Assembly (NCBI RefSeq): GCF_030419005.1
Contig: NZ_CP106951.1
Location: 3,162,001-3,226,000 of the forward strand
Length of the DNA stretch: 64,000 nucleotides
Origin: Eleftheria terrae
GTDB taxonomy: Bacteria > Pseudomonadota > Gammaproteobacteria > Burkholderiales > Burkholderiaceae_C
Direction of reading: 5' to 3'
The notes below the pieces were generated by a model that worked only from the letters and a program-made list of their open reading frames with translations, had not been told where the DNA came from and did no database searches. The position numbers and the translations under genes are program-made. Positions 53,617 to 61,820 of the stretch are shown here, one piece after another (position 1 is the stretch's first letter; each line of letters starts with the position of its first letter).

Positions 53617-54707
53617 TGCAGTTGCGACTGGATCAGCTGCAGGCCCACCTGCAGCGGGAACTGCGGCCGCTCTACACCCTGCATGGCGACGAGGCGCTGC
53701 TGGTGCAGGAAGCCTGCGACGCCATCCGTGCCGCCGCCCGGGCCGCCGGCCATGCCGAGCGCACCGTGCACACGGTGGCCGGCGCCCATTTCGACTGGGG
53801 CGAACTGCTGGGCGCGGCACAGGCCCTCAGCCTGTTCGCCGACAAGCGCCTGATCGAGATCCGCATTCCCGGCGGCAAGCCGGGCAAGGACGGCTCCGAG
53901 GCCCTGCAGCGCTATTGCGAACACCTGGGCGACGACCTGGTGACCATCGTCGTGCTGCCACGGCTGGACAAGACGGCCCAGTCGAGCGGCTGGTTCACCG
54001 CGCTCGACGGCGCGGGCGTCACGGTGCGCATCGACCCCATCGAGCGCAAGCTGCTGCCCGGCTGGATCGCACAGCGCCTGTCGGCCCAGGGCCAGCGGGT
54101 GCAAGGCGGCGAGGAGGGGCAGCGCACGCTGGCCTTCTTCGCCGACCGGGTGGAGGGCAACCTGCTCGCCGCCCACCAGGAGATCCAGAAGCTGGGCCTG
54201 CTCTACCCTCCCGGCGAACTGAGCTTCGAGCAGGTCGAGGTGGCGGTGCTCAACGTGGCCCGCTACGACGTGTTCAAGCTGTCCGAGGCGGTGCTTGCCG
54301 GCCAGGTGGCGCGGGTGCTGCGCATGCTCGACGGGCTGGAGGCAGAGGGCGAGGCGGCGGTGCTGGTGCACTGGACGCTGGCCGAGGACATCCGCACGCT
54401 CAAGCGGGTGAAGGACGCGCTGCTGGCCGGCCGGCCGCTGCCCATGGCGCTGCGCGAGCAGCGGGTCTGGGGCCTGAAGGAGAAGCTGTTCGAGCGGGTG
54501 CTGCCGCGCCTGAGCGACCGCAGCGTGGACGCGCTGCTCGATGCGGCCCAGGTCTGCGACGGCCTGGTCAAGGGCCTGCGCCATCCCGACTGGCCCGCCG
54601 AGCCGTGGGCCGCGCTGCGCCGCCTGGCGCTGATGGTGGTGGAAGCGGTCTCGGTGCCGGTCAGCCCGCGCGAGGCGAGCGGCCGCTGGCTGGCGCTGCG
54701 CGCCTGA
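53616..54707 (+). CDS. holA: DNA polymerase III subunit delta
   Basis: A 363-residue clamp-loader subunit. It begins [20 protein letters not shown], and YTLHGDEALLVQEACDAIR is the family N-terminal AAA+-like signature. Conserved FFADRVEGNLLAAHQEIQKL and DIRTLKRVKDALLAG follow. It starts on the last base of the lptE stop codon (TGATG). In the cell it opens the beta clamp. Confidence 0.94.
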   Translation: MQLRLDQLQAHLQRELRPLYTLHGDEALLVQEACDAIRAAARAAGHAERTVHTVAGAHFDWGELLGAAQALSLFADKRLIEIRIPGGKPGKDGSEALQRYCEHLGDDLVTIVVLPRLDKTAQSSGWFTALDGAGVTVRIDPIERKLLPGWIAQRLSAQGQRVQGGEEGQRTLAFFADRVEGNLLAAHQEIQKLGLLYPPGELSFEQVEVAVLNVARYDVFKLSEAVLAGQVARVLRMLDGLEAEGEAAVLVHWTLAEDIRTLKRVKDALLAGRPLPMALREQRVWGLKEKLFERVLPRLSDRSVDALLDAAQVCDGLVKGLRHPDWPAEPWAALRRLALMVVEAVSVPVSPREASGRWLALRA

Positions 54708-54756
54708 CGGCGGCGGCCCTGCCGGCCAGGCCGGGCCGGCATGTCGGCAGCGCCCC

Positions 54757-55701
54757 TCAGTAGCCGGCCAGCCGGTCCACCAGGTGGTGCAGCGGCTGCC
54801 CCGCGCGCAGGGCGCGCACATTGGCCGCCACCACCGCAGCCGCGGTGGTCGGGTCGGTCTGGGCCGCCACATGCGGCAGCACCGTGACGCGCGGGTGCGA
54901 CCACAGCAAGTTGCCAGCCGGCAGCGGCTCCTCGCGGAACACATCCAGCACGGCATGCCGCAGCCGGCCTTCTTCCAGCGCCACCAGCAGGTCGGCCTCC
55001 ACCACATGGCCGCCGCGCGCCAGGTTCACCAGGCTGCTGCCCTCGCGCATGCGGGTGAAGGTGCGGGCATCGAAGAGCCCCTCGGTGTGCGGCGTCAGCG
55101 GCAACAGGTTGATGACGATGTCGGCCTCCGGCAGGGCCGCCTGCAGGCCTTCCGGGCCGCTGCAGGTGAGCACGCCGTCCAGCCGGGCCGGCCGCCGGCT
55201 CCAGGCCGTCACGCGATAGCCATTGGCCAGCAGCCGCAGCGCCACCGTGCGGCCCATCTCGCCCAGGCCCAGCACCAGCACCGCCACCTGGTCGGCGCGG
55301 CGCTGGCCGTGCTGCAGCCATTGCGCCTGCCGCTGCTGGCGCGCGTAGTCGTAGAAGCCCCGCTGCAGCGAGAGCACCGCCCACAGCGCAGTCTCGGCCA
55401 TCGCCTCGTTCATGGCCGGGTCCACCATGCGGGCCAGTGGCACGCCGGCCGGCAGGCCGGGATCGCGCAGCAACCGGTCCACGCCGGCCCACAAGGACTG
55501 CACCAGGCGCAGGCGTGGCAGGCCAGCCAGGCTGCCAGGCGGCGGGTTGGCGACGATGGCGACCTCCACCTCCTCGCGCTCCCCGGCCGCCAGGCCGGGA
55601 TGCCAGACGCACCACTGCTCGCCGGGCAGGTGGCCCTGCAGCTCGGCCAGCCAGCGGGCCCGTTCAGCATTGTCGAAGGAAGCAGCCAGCAGGAGGCTCA
55701 T
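54757..55701 (-). CDS. D-2-hydroxyacid dehydrogenase, GhrA-like
   Basis: A 314-residue NAD(P)-dependent enzyme. The nucleotide-binding motif is VLVLGLGEMGRTVALRL. Catalytic residues are in VNLARGGHVVE (Arg), DVFREEPLP (Glu) and VLPHVAAQTDP (His). LQSLWAGVDRLL is typical of the GhrA glyoxylate/hydroxypyruvate reductase branch. The start at 55701 (MSLLLAASF) has GGAGG-type spacing upstream (rev. of gcctcct). Confidence 0.88.
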   Translation of the reverse strand: MSLLLAASFDNAERARWLAELQGHLPGEQWCVWHPGLAAGEREEVEVAIVANPPPGSLAGLPRLRLVQSLWAGVDRLLRDPGLPAGVPLARMVDPAMNEAMAETALWAVLSLQRGFYDYARQQRQAQWLQHGQRRADQVAVLVLGLGEMGRTVALRLLANGYRVTAWSRRPARLDGVLTCSGPEGLQAALPEADIVINLLPLTPHTEGLFDARTFTRMREGSSLVNLARGGHVVEADLLVALEEGRLRHAVLDVFREEPLPAGNLLWSHPRVTVLPHVAAQTDPTTAAAVVAANVRALRAGQPLHHLVDRLAGY

Positions 55702-55778
55702 GGCGGTCGGCAACGGAGGTAAGGATCGCCACACTGTAGGGCATGCAGCGCCGGCCTAGCGCCAGCGCGGCAGCGGCC

Positions 55779-56303
55779 TCAGTCGCCGCTGACGATCGCC
55801 ACCAACCGGGTCAGCGCATGACCCACCGCGGCGGACCGCACCTGGGCCCGGTCGCCCTTGAAGCGCACGCATTCGGTGTGCACGAAGTCCTGCCCGCGCG
55901 CAAAGCCGAACCACACGGTGCCGACCGGCTTGGCTTCGCTGCCGCCGCCCGGCCCGGCGATGCCGGTCACCGCCACGCTGATGTGCCCGCGCGAGTGCTG
56001 CAGGGCGCCCAGCGCCATGGCCATCGCCACCTCGCGGCTGACCGCGCCGTGGCGGGTGATCAGCTCGGCCGGCACGCCCAGCAGCTCGGTCTTGGCCTCG
56101 TTCGAATACGTCACCATGCCGCGCTCGAACCAGTCGCTGGAGCCGGCCACCGAGGTGCAAGCGCCGGCGATCAGGCCGCCGGTGCAGGATTCGGCCGTCA
56201 CCAGCTTCAGGTTGCGCGCGGCCAGCACCAGCCCCAGCTGGGTCAGCAGGGGGTCGCCGACCTTCATCTCCAGCATCTGGCCCTGCGGCTGCGGGTTGTC
56301 CAT
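55779..56303 (-). CDS. pncC: Nicotinamide-nucleotide amidase (CinA C-terminal-type)
   Basis: A 174-residue protein equal to the C-terminal half of CinA. The signature VTAESCTGGLIAGA and VAVTGIAGPGGGSEAKPVGTVW identify the PncC family, which deamidates NMN back to nicotinic acid mononucleotide. The N-terminal molybdopterin-like domain of full CinA is absent, as is normal for this form. It reads in the same direction as pgpA and thiL upstream and may form one operon. Confidence 0.92.
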   Translation of the reverse strand: MDNPQPQGQMLEMKVGDPLLTQLGLVLAARNLKLVTAESCTGGLIAGACTSVAGSSDWFERGMVTYSNEAKTELLGVPAELITRHGAVSREVAMAMALGALQHSRGHISVAVTGIAGPGGGSEAKPVGTVWFGFARGQDFVHTECVRFKGDRAQVRSAAVGHALTRLVAIVSGD

Positions 56304-56344
56304 CGGAGCGGATCCTTTCTAGGGCTTGGAATGGCGGCGCTGCC

Positions 56345-56899
56345 TCACCAGACACGCCACAGCGCAAACACGAGCAGGGTGCAGAAGGCCGCCACCAGGT
56401 CGTCGAAGAGGATACCGAAGCCGCCACGCCAGCCGCCGCCCTTGAAGCGGCGGTCGGCCCAGGCAACCGGGCCTGGCTTGGCAGCGTCGAAGAAGCGGAA
56501 CCAGAGGAAGGCCGCCAGCTGCGTCCACAGGCCACCTTCGCCGCCCGCCCCCGGCGACAGCAGCCACAGCACCAGCCAGAAGGCGATCACCTCGTCCCAG
56601 ACGATGTGGCCGGGGTCCTCCACCTGCAGGTGACGCGCCGTCACCGTGCAGGCCCACCAGCCGACCAGCGTGCCGCCGGCCAGCAGCAGAGCCCATTGCC
56701 GGTCACCCAGCCACAGGTCCAGCGCCACGAAGCTCAGCCACGCCCACAGCGTGCCGGCCGTGCCCGGTGCGAACGGGCTCAGGCCGCTGCCAAAGCCGAG
56801 CGCGATCCAGTGGGCCGGATGCGAACACAGGAAAGCCAGGCTGGGCGGGGCCGGCCGGCGGCCGCTGCGCGGCGGGGAAGCGGAAGGAAAGGCGCTCAT
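56345..56899 (-). CDS. pgpA: Phosphatidylglycerophosphatase A
   Basis: A 184-residue membrane enzyme that dephosphorylates phosphatidylglycerol phosphate. ALGFGSGLSPFAPGTAGTLW, DPGHIVWDEVIAFWL and FRFFDAAKPGPV, with GGFGILFDDLVAA, are the PgpA family blocks. Hydrophobic helices fit an inner-membrane protein. It begins two bases after the thiL stop, so the two are co-transcribed. Confidence 0.94.
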   Translation of the reverse strand: MSAFPSASPPRSGRRPAPPSLAFLCSHPAHWIALGFGSGLSPFAPGTAGTLWAWLSFVALDLWLGDRQWALLLAGGTLVGWWACTVTARHLQVEDPGHIVWDEVIAFWLVLWLLSPGAGGEGGLWTQLAAFLWFRFFDAAKPGPVAWADRRFKGGGWRGGFGILFDDLVAAFCTLLVFALWRVW

Positions 56900-56901
56900 G
56901 C

Positions 56902-57864
56902 TCAGCCGTTGCGAAAGTGATCGAAGGCGGCCACCTGCAGGTCCAGCCGCTGGCCGGCGCCGTCCAGCAGGCGCAGCCCCGGCTCGGCCTCGATGCTGCC
57001 GACGCGCGTCACCGGCACGCCGGCCCGGGCGCCTGCCGCCTCGACCTCGGCACGCCGCGCGGCGGGGGCGGTGAACAGCAGCTCGTAGTCGTCGCCGCCG
57101 GCCAGCGTGCATTCACGCTGCACCGGCAGCGGCTGGGCCTGCAGCAGCTCGCTGCGTGGCAGCGTGTCCACCCGCAGCGTGGCGCCAACGCCGGAGCGAC
57201 GCAGGATGTGGCCCAGGTCGCCCACCAGGCCGTCGGACAAGTCGATGGCGCTGCTGGCCACACCACGCAGGGCCAGGCCCAGGGCCACCCGTGGCGTGGG
57301 CAGCTCCATGGCCTGGCGGGCCTGCTCGAACTGCGCGCCAGGCAGCGTCAGGCTGCCCCGGAAGGCCTCCAGCGCGAGCCGCGCATCGCCCAGCCGGCCG
57401 CTGACCCAGCAGTCGTCACCCGGCCGGGCACCGCTGCGCAGCAGGGCCTGCCCGGGCGGCACCTCGCCGAACACGGTGATGTTGATGACCAGCGGCCCGC
57501 GGGTGGTGTCCCCGCCCACCAGCTCGCAGGCATGCGCGTCCGCCAGGGCCAGCAGGCCACGGGCAAAGCCGGCCAGCCAGGCGGCATCGGACTGCGGCAG
57601 CGACAAGCTGAGCGTGAAGCCCAGCGGCTGCGCGCCGCAGGCCGCCAGGTCCGAGAGATTCACCGCCAGGGCCTTGTGGCCGAGCCGCTCGGGCGCGACG
57701 GTGGACAGGAAGTGCCGGCCTTCGACCAGCAGGTCGCTCGAGGTGGCCAGCTGCATGCCGGGCTGCAGGCGCAGCAGGGCGCAGTCGTCACCCACTCCCA
57801 GCGCGGCCCGTTGCACCGGCCGCTCGAAAAAGCGCTCGATCAGTTCGAATTCACCCAGGCTCAT
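56902..57864 (-). CDS. thiL: Thiamine-monophosphate kinase
   Basis: A 320-residue kinase making thiamine pyrophosphate from thiamine monophosphate. GVGDDCALL, VNLSDLAACGAQPLG, LVGGDTTRGP and IDLSDGLVGDLGHIL are the AIRS/ThiL-fold signatures with metal-binding aspartates. The start at 57864 (MSLGEFELIERFF) is the standard ThiL N terminus. No TPP riboswitch is visible upstream. Confidence 0.95.
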   Translation of the reverse strand: MSLGEFELIERFFERPVQRAALGVGDDCALLRLQPGMQLATSSDLLVEGRHFLSTVAPERLGHKALAVNLSDLAACGAQPLGFTLSLSLPQSDAAWLAGFARGLLALADAHACELVGGDTTRGPLVINITVFGEVPPGQALLRSGARPGDDCWVSGRLGDARLALEAFRGSLTLPGAQFEQARQAMELPTPRVALGLALRGVASSAIDLSDGLVGDLGHILRRSGVGATLRVDTLPRSELLQAQPLPVQRECTLAGGDDYELLFTAPAARRAEVEAAGARAGVPVTRVGSIEAEPGLRLLDGAGQRLDLQVAAFDHFRNG

Positions 57865-57937
57865 AGGCCGGATTGTCGCCGAGGCAGTGCACGCCGGCCG
57901 GGCCGGCCGCCTGGTAGGGAAATTGCTGCGATGGAGC

Positions 57938-58456
57938 ATGGACCGCGCGTCGCCGCCAGCCCCTGCCAGCCCCGCCGTGCTCGATATCGAAGCGTCCGGC
58001 TTCGGCGCCGGCAGCTATCCGATCGAGGTCGGCTTCGTGCTGCCCGACGGCCGCGGCTACTGCTCGCTGATCCGCCCGCAGCCGCACTGGACACGCTGGG
58101 ACGACAGCGCCGAAGCGATCCACGGCATCAGCCGCAGCACCCTGCTCGCGCATGGGCGGCCGGTGGCTGAAGTGACCCGCCTGCTCGACAGCCACCTGCG
58201 TGGGCTGTCGGTCTTCAGCGACGGCTGGGGCCACGACTACAGCTGGCTGCACCAGCTGTACGACGCGGCGGGGGCCCGCCTCAGCTTCCGGCTGCAGTGC
58301 CTGCGCAGCCTGCTCGACGAGGAGGCTGCCCGCCGCTGGCGCGCGGCCAAGGCGGAAGTGCTGGCGCGCACCGGCATGCAGCGCCACCGGGCGAGTGCCG
58401 ACGCCCGGGTGCTGCAGCTCACCTGGATGGCACTGCAGGCCCGCACACCGGCCTGA
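57938..58456 (+). CDS. DEDDh-type 3'-5' exonuclease
   Basis: A 172-residue nuclease of the DnaQ superfamily. Acidic residues are in LDIEASG (first D and E), HGIS, GWGHDYSWL (second D) and the final HRASADA (H-xxxx-D), which completes the DEDDh set. It is close to DNA polymerase III epsilon-like or RNase T-like proteins; the substrate is unknown. It is divergent from thiL. Confidence 0.83.
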   Translation: MDRASPPAPASPAVLDIEASGFGAGSYPIEVGFVLPDGRGYCSLIRPQPHWTRWDDSAEAIHGISRSTLLAHGRPVAEVTRLLDSHLRGLSVFSDGWGHDYSWLHQLYDAAGARLSFRLQCLRSLLDEEAARRWRAAKAEVLARTGMQRHRASADARVLQLTWMALQARTPA

Positions 58457-58473
58457 GGCCGGGCGCCGGCGGC

Positions 58474-60276
58474 TCAGCCCGCGGCCAGCCGGAAGCCGCG
58501 CACCACCTCGGCCAGCGTCGCAGCCTGCTCGCGCAGGCTGCTGGCGGCAGCGCTCGACTCTTCCACCAGGGCCGCGTTCTGCTGCGTCACCAGGTCGAGC
58601 TGGTTCACCGCCGTGCTGACCTGGCCGATGCCGGCGCTCTGCTCGTGGCTGGCATTGGAGATCTCGGCAATGATCTGCGCCACCCGGTGCACGCTGTCGA
58701 CGATCTCCTTCATCGTGCTGCCGGCCGTGCCCACCAGCGCCGAGCCCGATTCCACCCGCTCCACCGAGGCCCCGATCAGGCTCTTGATCTCCTTGGCCGC
58801 CTGCGCGCTGCGCTGTGCCAGCGTGCGCACCTCGCCGGCCACCACCGCGAAGCCGCGGCCCTGCTCGCCGGCACGCGCCGCTTCCACCGCCGCGTTCAGC
58901 GCCAGGATGTTCGTCTGGAAGGCAATGCCGTCGATCACGCCGATGATGTCGGCAATGCGGGCCGACGACTGCTTGATCTCCTCCATCGTCGCCACCACCT
59001 GCGACACCACCTCGCCGCCCTGCGTGGCCACCCCCGCCGCCGACACCGCCAGCTCGTTGGCCTGGCGTGCCGCCTGCGCCGAACCCTGCACCGCCGAGGT
59101 CAGCTCCTCCATCGAGGACGCCGTCTGCTGGATGCTGGACGCCGCCTGCTCGGTGCGGCCCGACAGGTCATGGTTGCCTGCCGCGATCTCGCTCGTGGCG
59201 GTGCTCACCGATTCGCTGCTGTCGCGGATGCGCAGCATCACGCCGTTCATCTTGTCCACGAACACATTGAACGAGCCGGCGATCTGCGCCACCTCGTCAT
59301 GGCCCGCCACCGGCAGCCGCTTGCTGAGGTCACCGGTGCCCGAGCCAATGTCGGCCATCGCGTCACGCACCTGGCGCAGCCGGGCGAAGGCACTGCCGGT
59401 GAAGGTCCACATCACCGCGGCCGCCAGGCCGCCGACGATCAGCAGCGCCAGCACGGTGGTGGTCAGCACGCTGCGCATGCCGGCATTCGCTTCGTACTCG
59501 TCCAGCGCCACCACCAGCGACCAGTCGGCCCCCTGCACCTGGGCCGACAGCAGCCGCTTGGCGACGCCGCCGACCGCCACCCGCACCGGGCGTTGGGCCC
59601 CGCGCAGCGATGCCAGCACCTCGGGCGTGAGCTCCGCCGCCACCTGCGCCACCGGCTGCAGGGTCAGCTTGGCGTCGGGATGCGCGATGACGCGGCCCTG
59701 CCCCACCAGGAAGGCGAAGCTGGACGGCGTCGGATGCACCGAGGTGACGTTGGCGATGACGCTGTCCAACCCCACGTCGCCCGCCACCACGGCCTGCAGT
59801 TGTCCTCCGGACAGGATGGGGGCCGCGAACGTCACCACCAGCTTGCCGCTGCCGGCATCCATGTACGGCTCGGTGACGATGGCCTTGCCGGCCTGCACCG
59901 CCTGCTGGTACCAGGGGCGGCTGGTGGGATCGTAGGTGGGATCGATGCCGTCGGCATCGGTGAACATGGCCCGCTTGCCAGGAAAGCCGACATAGGCGAC
60001 GTCGAAGCCGGCGGCCTGCTGCAGCTGCCGCAGGAAGGGCATGGGATCGGCAGCGGCCGCCACCTCCTTGCCCGACGACACGGCCCGTGCCTTGGCCGAC
60101 AGCCACTCCGAGATCGCCTGGGCCCGCCCCTCCGAGGTGGAGCTGAGCAGCTCGCGCGTGCTGGCCTCGTTGTGCGAGCGGGTCAGCAGCCAGGTGGTGG
60201 CGCCGGTCAGGGCCAGAGCGAGCACCACGATGGCAACGGCCACGGCAAGGATGCGGGTACGCAGGGAGGTCAACAT
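58474..60276 (-). CDS. Methyl-accepting chemotaxis protein (first of a tandem pair)
   Basis: A 600-residue chemoreceptor. A membrane helix (about 8-30) precedes a periplasmic double-Cache-like sensor (about 32-275, with [31 protein letters not shown]). A second helix and HAMP domain follow, then the signalling hairpin with tip [19 protein letters not shown]. No CheR-binding pentapeptide is present at the C terminus (FRLAAG). The last 260 residues are nearly identical to those of the receptor at 61821; sensors differ. A sigma-28-type promoter lies 85 bases upstream. Confidence 0.94.
   Translation of the reverse strand: MLTSLRTRILAVAVAIVVLALALTGATTWLLTRSHNEASTRELLSSTSEGRAQAISEWLSAKARAVSSGKEVAAAADPMPFLRQLQQAAGFDVAYVGFPGKRAMFTDADGIDPTYDPTSRPWYQQAVQAGKAIVTEPYMDAGSGKLVVTFAAPILSGGQLQAVVAGDVGLDSVIANVTSVHPTPSSFAFLVGQGRVIAHPDAKLTLQPVAQVAAELTPEVLASLRGAQRPVRVAVGGVAKRLLSAQVQGADWSLVVALDEYEANAGMRSVLTTTVLALLIVGGLAAAVMWTFTGSAFARLRQVRDAMADIGSGTGDLSKRLPVAGHDEVAQIAGSFNVFVDKMNGVMLRIRDSSESVSTATSEIAAGNHDLSGRTEQAASSIQQTASSMEELTSAVQGSAQAARQANELAVSAAGVATQGGEVVSQVVATMEEIKQSSARIADIIGVIDGIAFQTNILALNAAVEAARAGEQGRGFAVVAGEVRTLAQRSAQAAKEIKSLIGASVERVESGSALVGTAGSTMKEIVDSVHRVAQIIAEISNASHEQSAGIGQVSTAVNQLDLVTQQNAALVEESSAAASSLREQAATLAEVVRGFRLAAG
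58609..59391 (-). repeat. Homogenised chemoreceptor signalling segment, copy 1
   Basis: This 783-base stretch and 61956-62738 are the same by eye except for three substitutions (at the sites of CTGCGCC/CTGGGCC, CTGGAC/CTCGAC and TCACGC/TCGCGC). The boundary with the sensor half is sharp at about 59392. The two copies are direct repeats about 3.35 kb apart. Confidence 0.9.
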
Positions 60277-60360
60277 GGCAGGCAATCCATCAAACGCAAA
60301 GGAAGGGAACGGACCAGCCGGCCCTTGCCTTGCATGACGCCGGCAGGCTGCCCCACCGTG

Positions 60361-60387
60361 AATTCGGCATCCGGCCGACATTCTTTA
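60361..60387 (-). promoter_or_regulatory. Candidate sigma-28 (FliA) promoter of the first chemoreceptor
   Basis: On the minus strand: TAAAGAAT (60387 to 60380), 11 bases, then GCCGAATT (60368 to 60361). The FliA consensus is TAAAGTTT, 11 bases, GCCGATAA. It faces the chemoreceptor gene 85 bases away. The IS element begins 12 bases before the -35 element, leaving the promoter intact. Confidence 0.65.
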
Positions 60388-60398
60388 ACGCCGTTTAG

Positions 60399-61753
60399 CA
60401 GGCTGCTGAAATACCTCGCCGTCGGCAGCGCATCCTGGCGGAGATGCGGCACAGTGTCACCCAGCACCCGAACCTGAATCTTGTTGTCACCTATGCGCGG
60501 TCCCGACACCTTCACCGAGAGCCTGTTCAGCGTCAAGAAGCTGGACGACTTCGTGCCGGCCACGCATCCGCTGCGAGCGATACGCGCGATGGTCAACGAC
60601 GCGTTGATCGAGCTTGAAGACATGTTCGCCGACATGTATGAGGACGCCGCCAAGGGCGGGCGTCCGAGCATCGCCCCGCAGAAGCTGCTACGGGCGATGT
60701 TGCTGCAGGTGCTGTACTCGGTGCGCTCGGAGCGACTGCTGATGGAGCAAGTGCAATACAACTTGCTGTTTCGCTGGTTCATCGGCCTATCGATGGACGA
60801 CAACGTGTGGGTGCCCACGGTATTCAGCAAGAACCGACAGCGCTTGATCGAGCACGATGCGGTGGTCGCGTTCTTCAACGAAGTGCTGGCGCAAGCCGAG
60901 CGCAAGAACTGGCTGTCCAAGGAACACTTCAGTGTGGACGGCACGCTGATCCAGGCGTGGGCCAGCCACAAGAGCTTTGTGCCCAAGAAGGCCGGTGACG
61001 ACGACGACGCGGGCGGTGGCAGCAGCAACGATGGCAGCGACTTCCGGGGCCAGCCGCGCAGCAACGACACGCACGAATCGAAGACCGATCCAGACAGCCG
61101 CCTGTATTGCAAGGGCAAGACTGCCAGCGAGATGCGCTTCATGGGCCACACACTGATGGACAACCGGCACGGCCTGATCGTCAATGCCGTGGTCACTCAG
61201 GCAGACGGCTATGCCGAGCGCGCGGCGGCCCGGGCCATGATCAACGATGCCCGGCAGGTCAACCCTGAGGCAGAGATCACGCTGGGTGCAGACAAGGGCT
61301 ACGACGCGGCGCAGTTCATCGCCGAGTTGCAGCAGCTCAAGGTCGAGCCTCATGTGGCGCAGAACAAGTCGGGGCGTCGCTCGGCGGTGCCCGATGAGAT
61401 CGCCCAGACCGACGGGTACGCGTTGTCGATGCAATGCCGCAAGCGCATCGAGCAGGCCTTCGGGTGGGCCAAGACCATCGGCTCGATCCGGCAGGTGATG
61501 GTGCGCGGACTCAAGAAGGTGGACCAGTTGTTCGTGCTGAACATGGCGGCCTACAACTTGGTGCGCATGCGCTCGCTGGGACAGGTCCGTCTGCAAGGCG
61601 CCAGATGAGCAGCGCAGGTGCGCAACTCGGCCCTCCACAGGGGCGAACCGGCCCGGAAATGGCCCTTCTGACACTCCTCGCGACGGCAGCTACCGAAACT
61701 CCATCAGCTCGCGGGTCGAGGTAGGTGCTTCAGCGCAGTATTTCAGCAGCCTG
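60399..61753 (+). mobile_element. Complete IS5-like insertion sequence
   Basis: A 1355-bp element. The ends are 16-bp perfect inverted repeats (CAGGCTGCTGAAATAC at 60399-60414, and its complement at 61738-61753), flanked on each side by TTAG (60395-60398 and 61754-61757), the target-site duplication. It encodes one intact DDE transposase. Both repeats and the duplication are undamaged, so insertion is recent. It lies between the two chemoreceptor genes, outside both. Confidence 0.93.
60493..61608 (+). CDS. IS5-family transposase
   Basis: A 371-residue DDE transposase. The N-terminal DUF772-like domain (MRGPDTFTESLFSVKKL, GGRPSIAPQKLLRAMLLQ) is followed by the catalytic core: first D in HFSVDGTLIQAW, second D in GADKGYDAAQF and the E in RKRIEQAFGWAK. 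A Gly/Asp-rich insert (GDDDDAGGGSSNDG) sits between the first and second acid. I start it at the ATG at 60493; two TTG codons upstream are possible but less likely. Full length and unbroken. Confidence 0.92.
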   Translation: MRGPDTFTESLFSVKKLDDFVPATHPLRAIRAMVNDALIELEDMFADMYEDAAKGGRPSIAPQKLLRAMLLQVLYSVRSERLLMEQVQYNLLFRWFIGLSMDDNVWVPTVFSKNRQRLIEHDAVVAFFNEVLAQAERKNWLSKEHFSVDGTLIQAWASHKSFVPKKAGDDDDAGGGSSNDGSDFRGQPRSNDTHESKTDPDSRLYCKGKTASEMRFMGHTLMDNRHGLIVNAVVTQADGYAERAAARAMINDARQVNPEAEITLGADKGYDAAQFIAELQQLKVEPHVAQNKSGRRSAVPDEIAQTDGYALSMQCRKRIEQAFGWAKTIGSIRQVMVRGLKKVDQLFVLNMAAYNLVRMRSLGQVRLQGAR

Positions 61754-61820
61754 TTAGTGGATTACCCGGGGTGAGTGCACAAAGTCGCGCTGCGCGCGCC
61801 CGGCGCAGCGCGAGCGCCGC

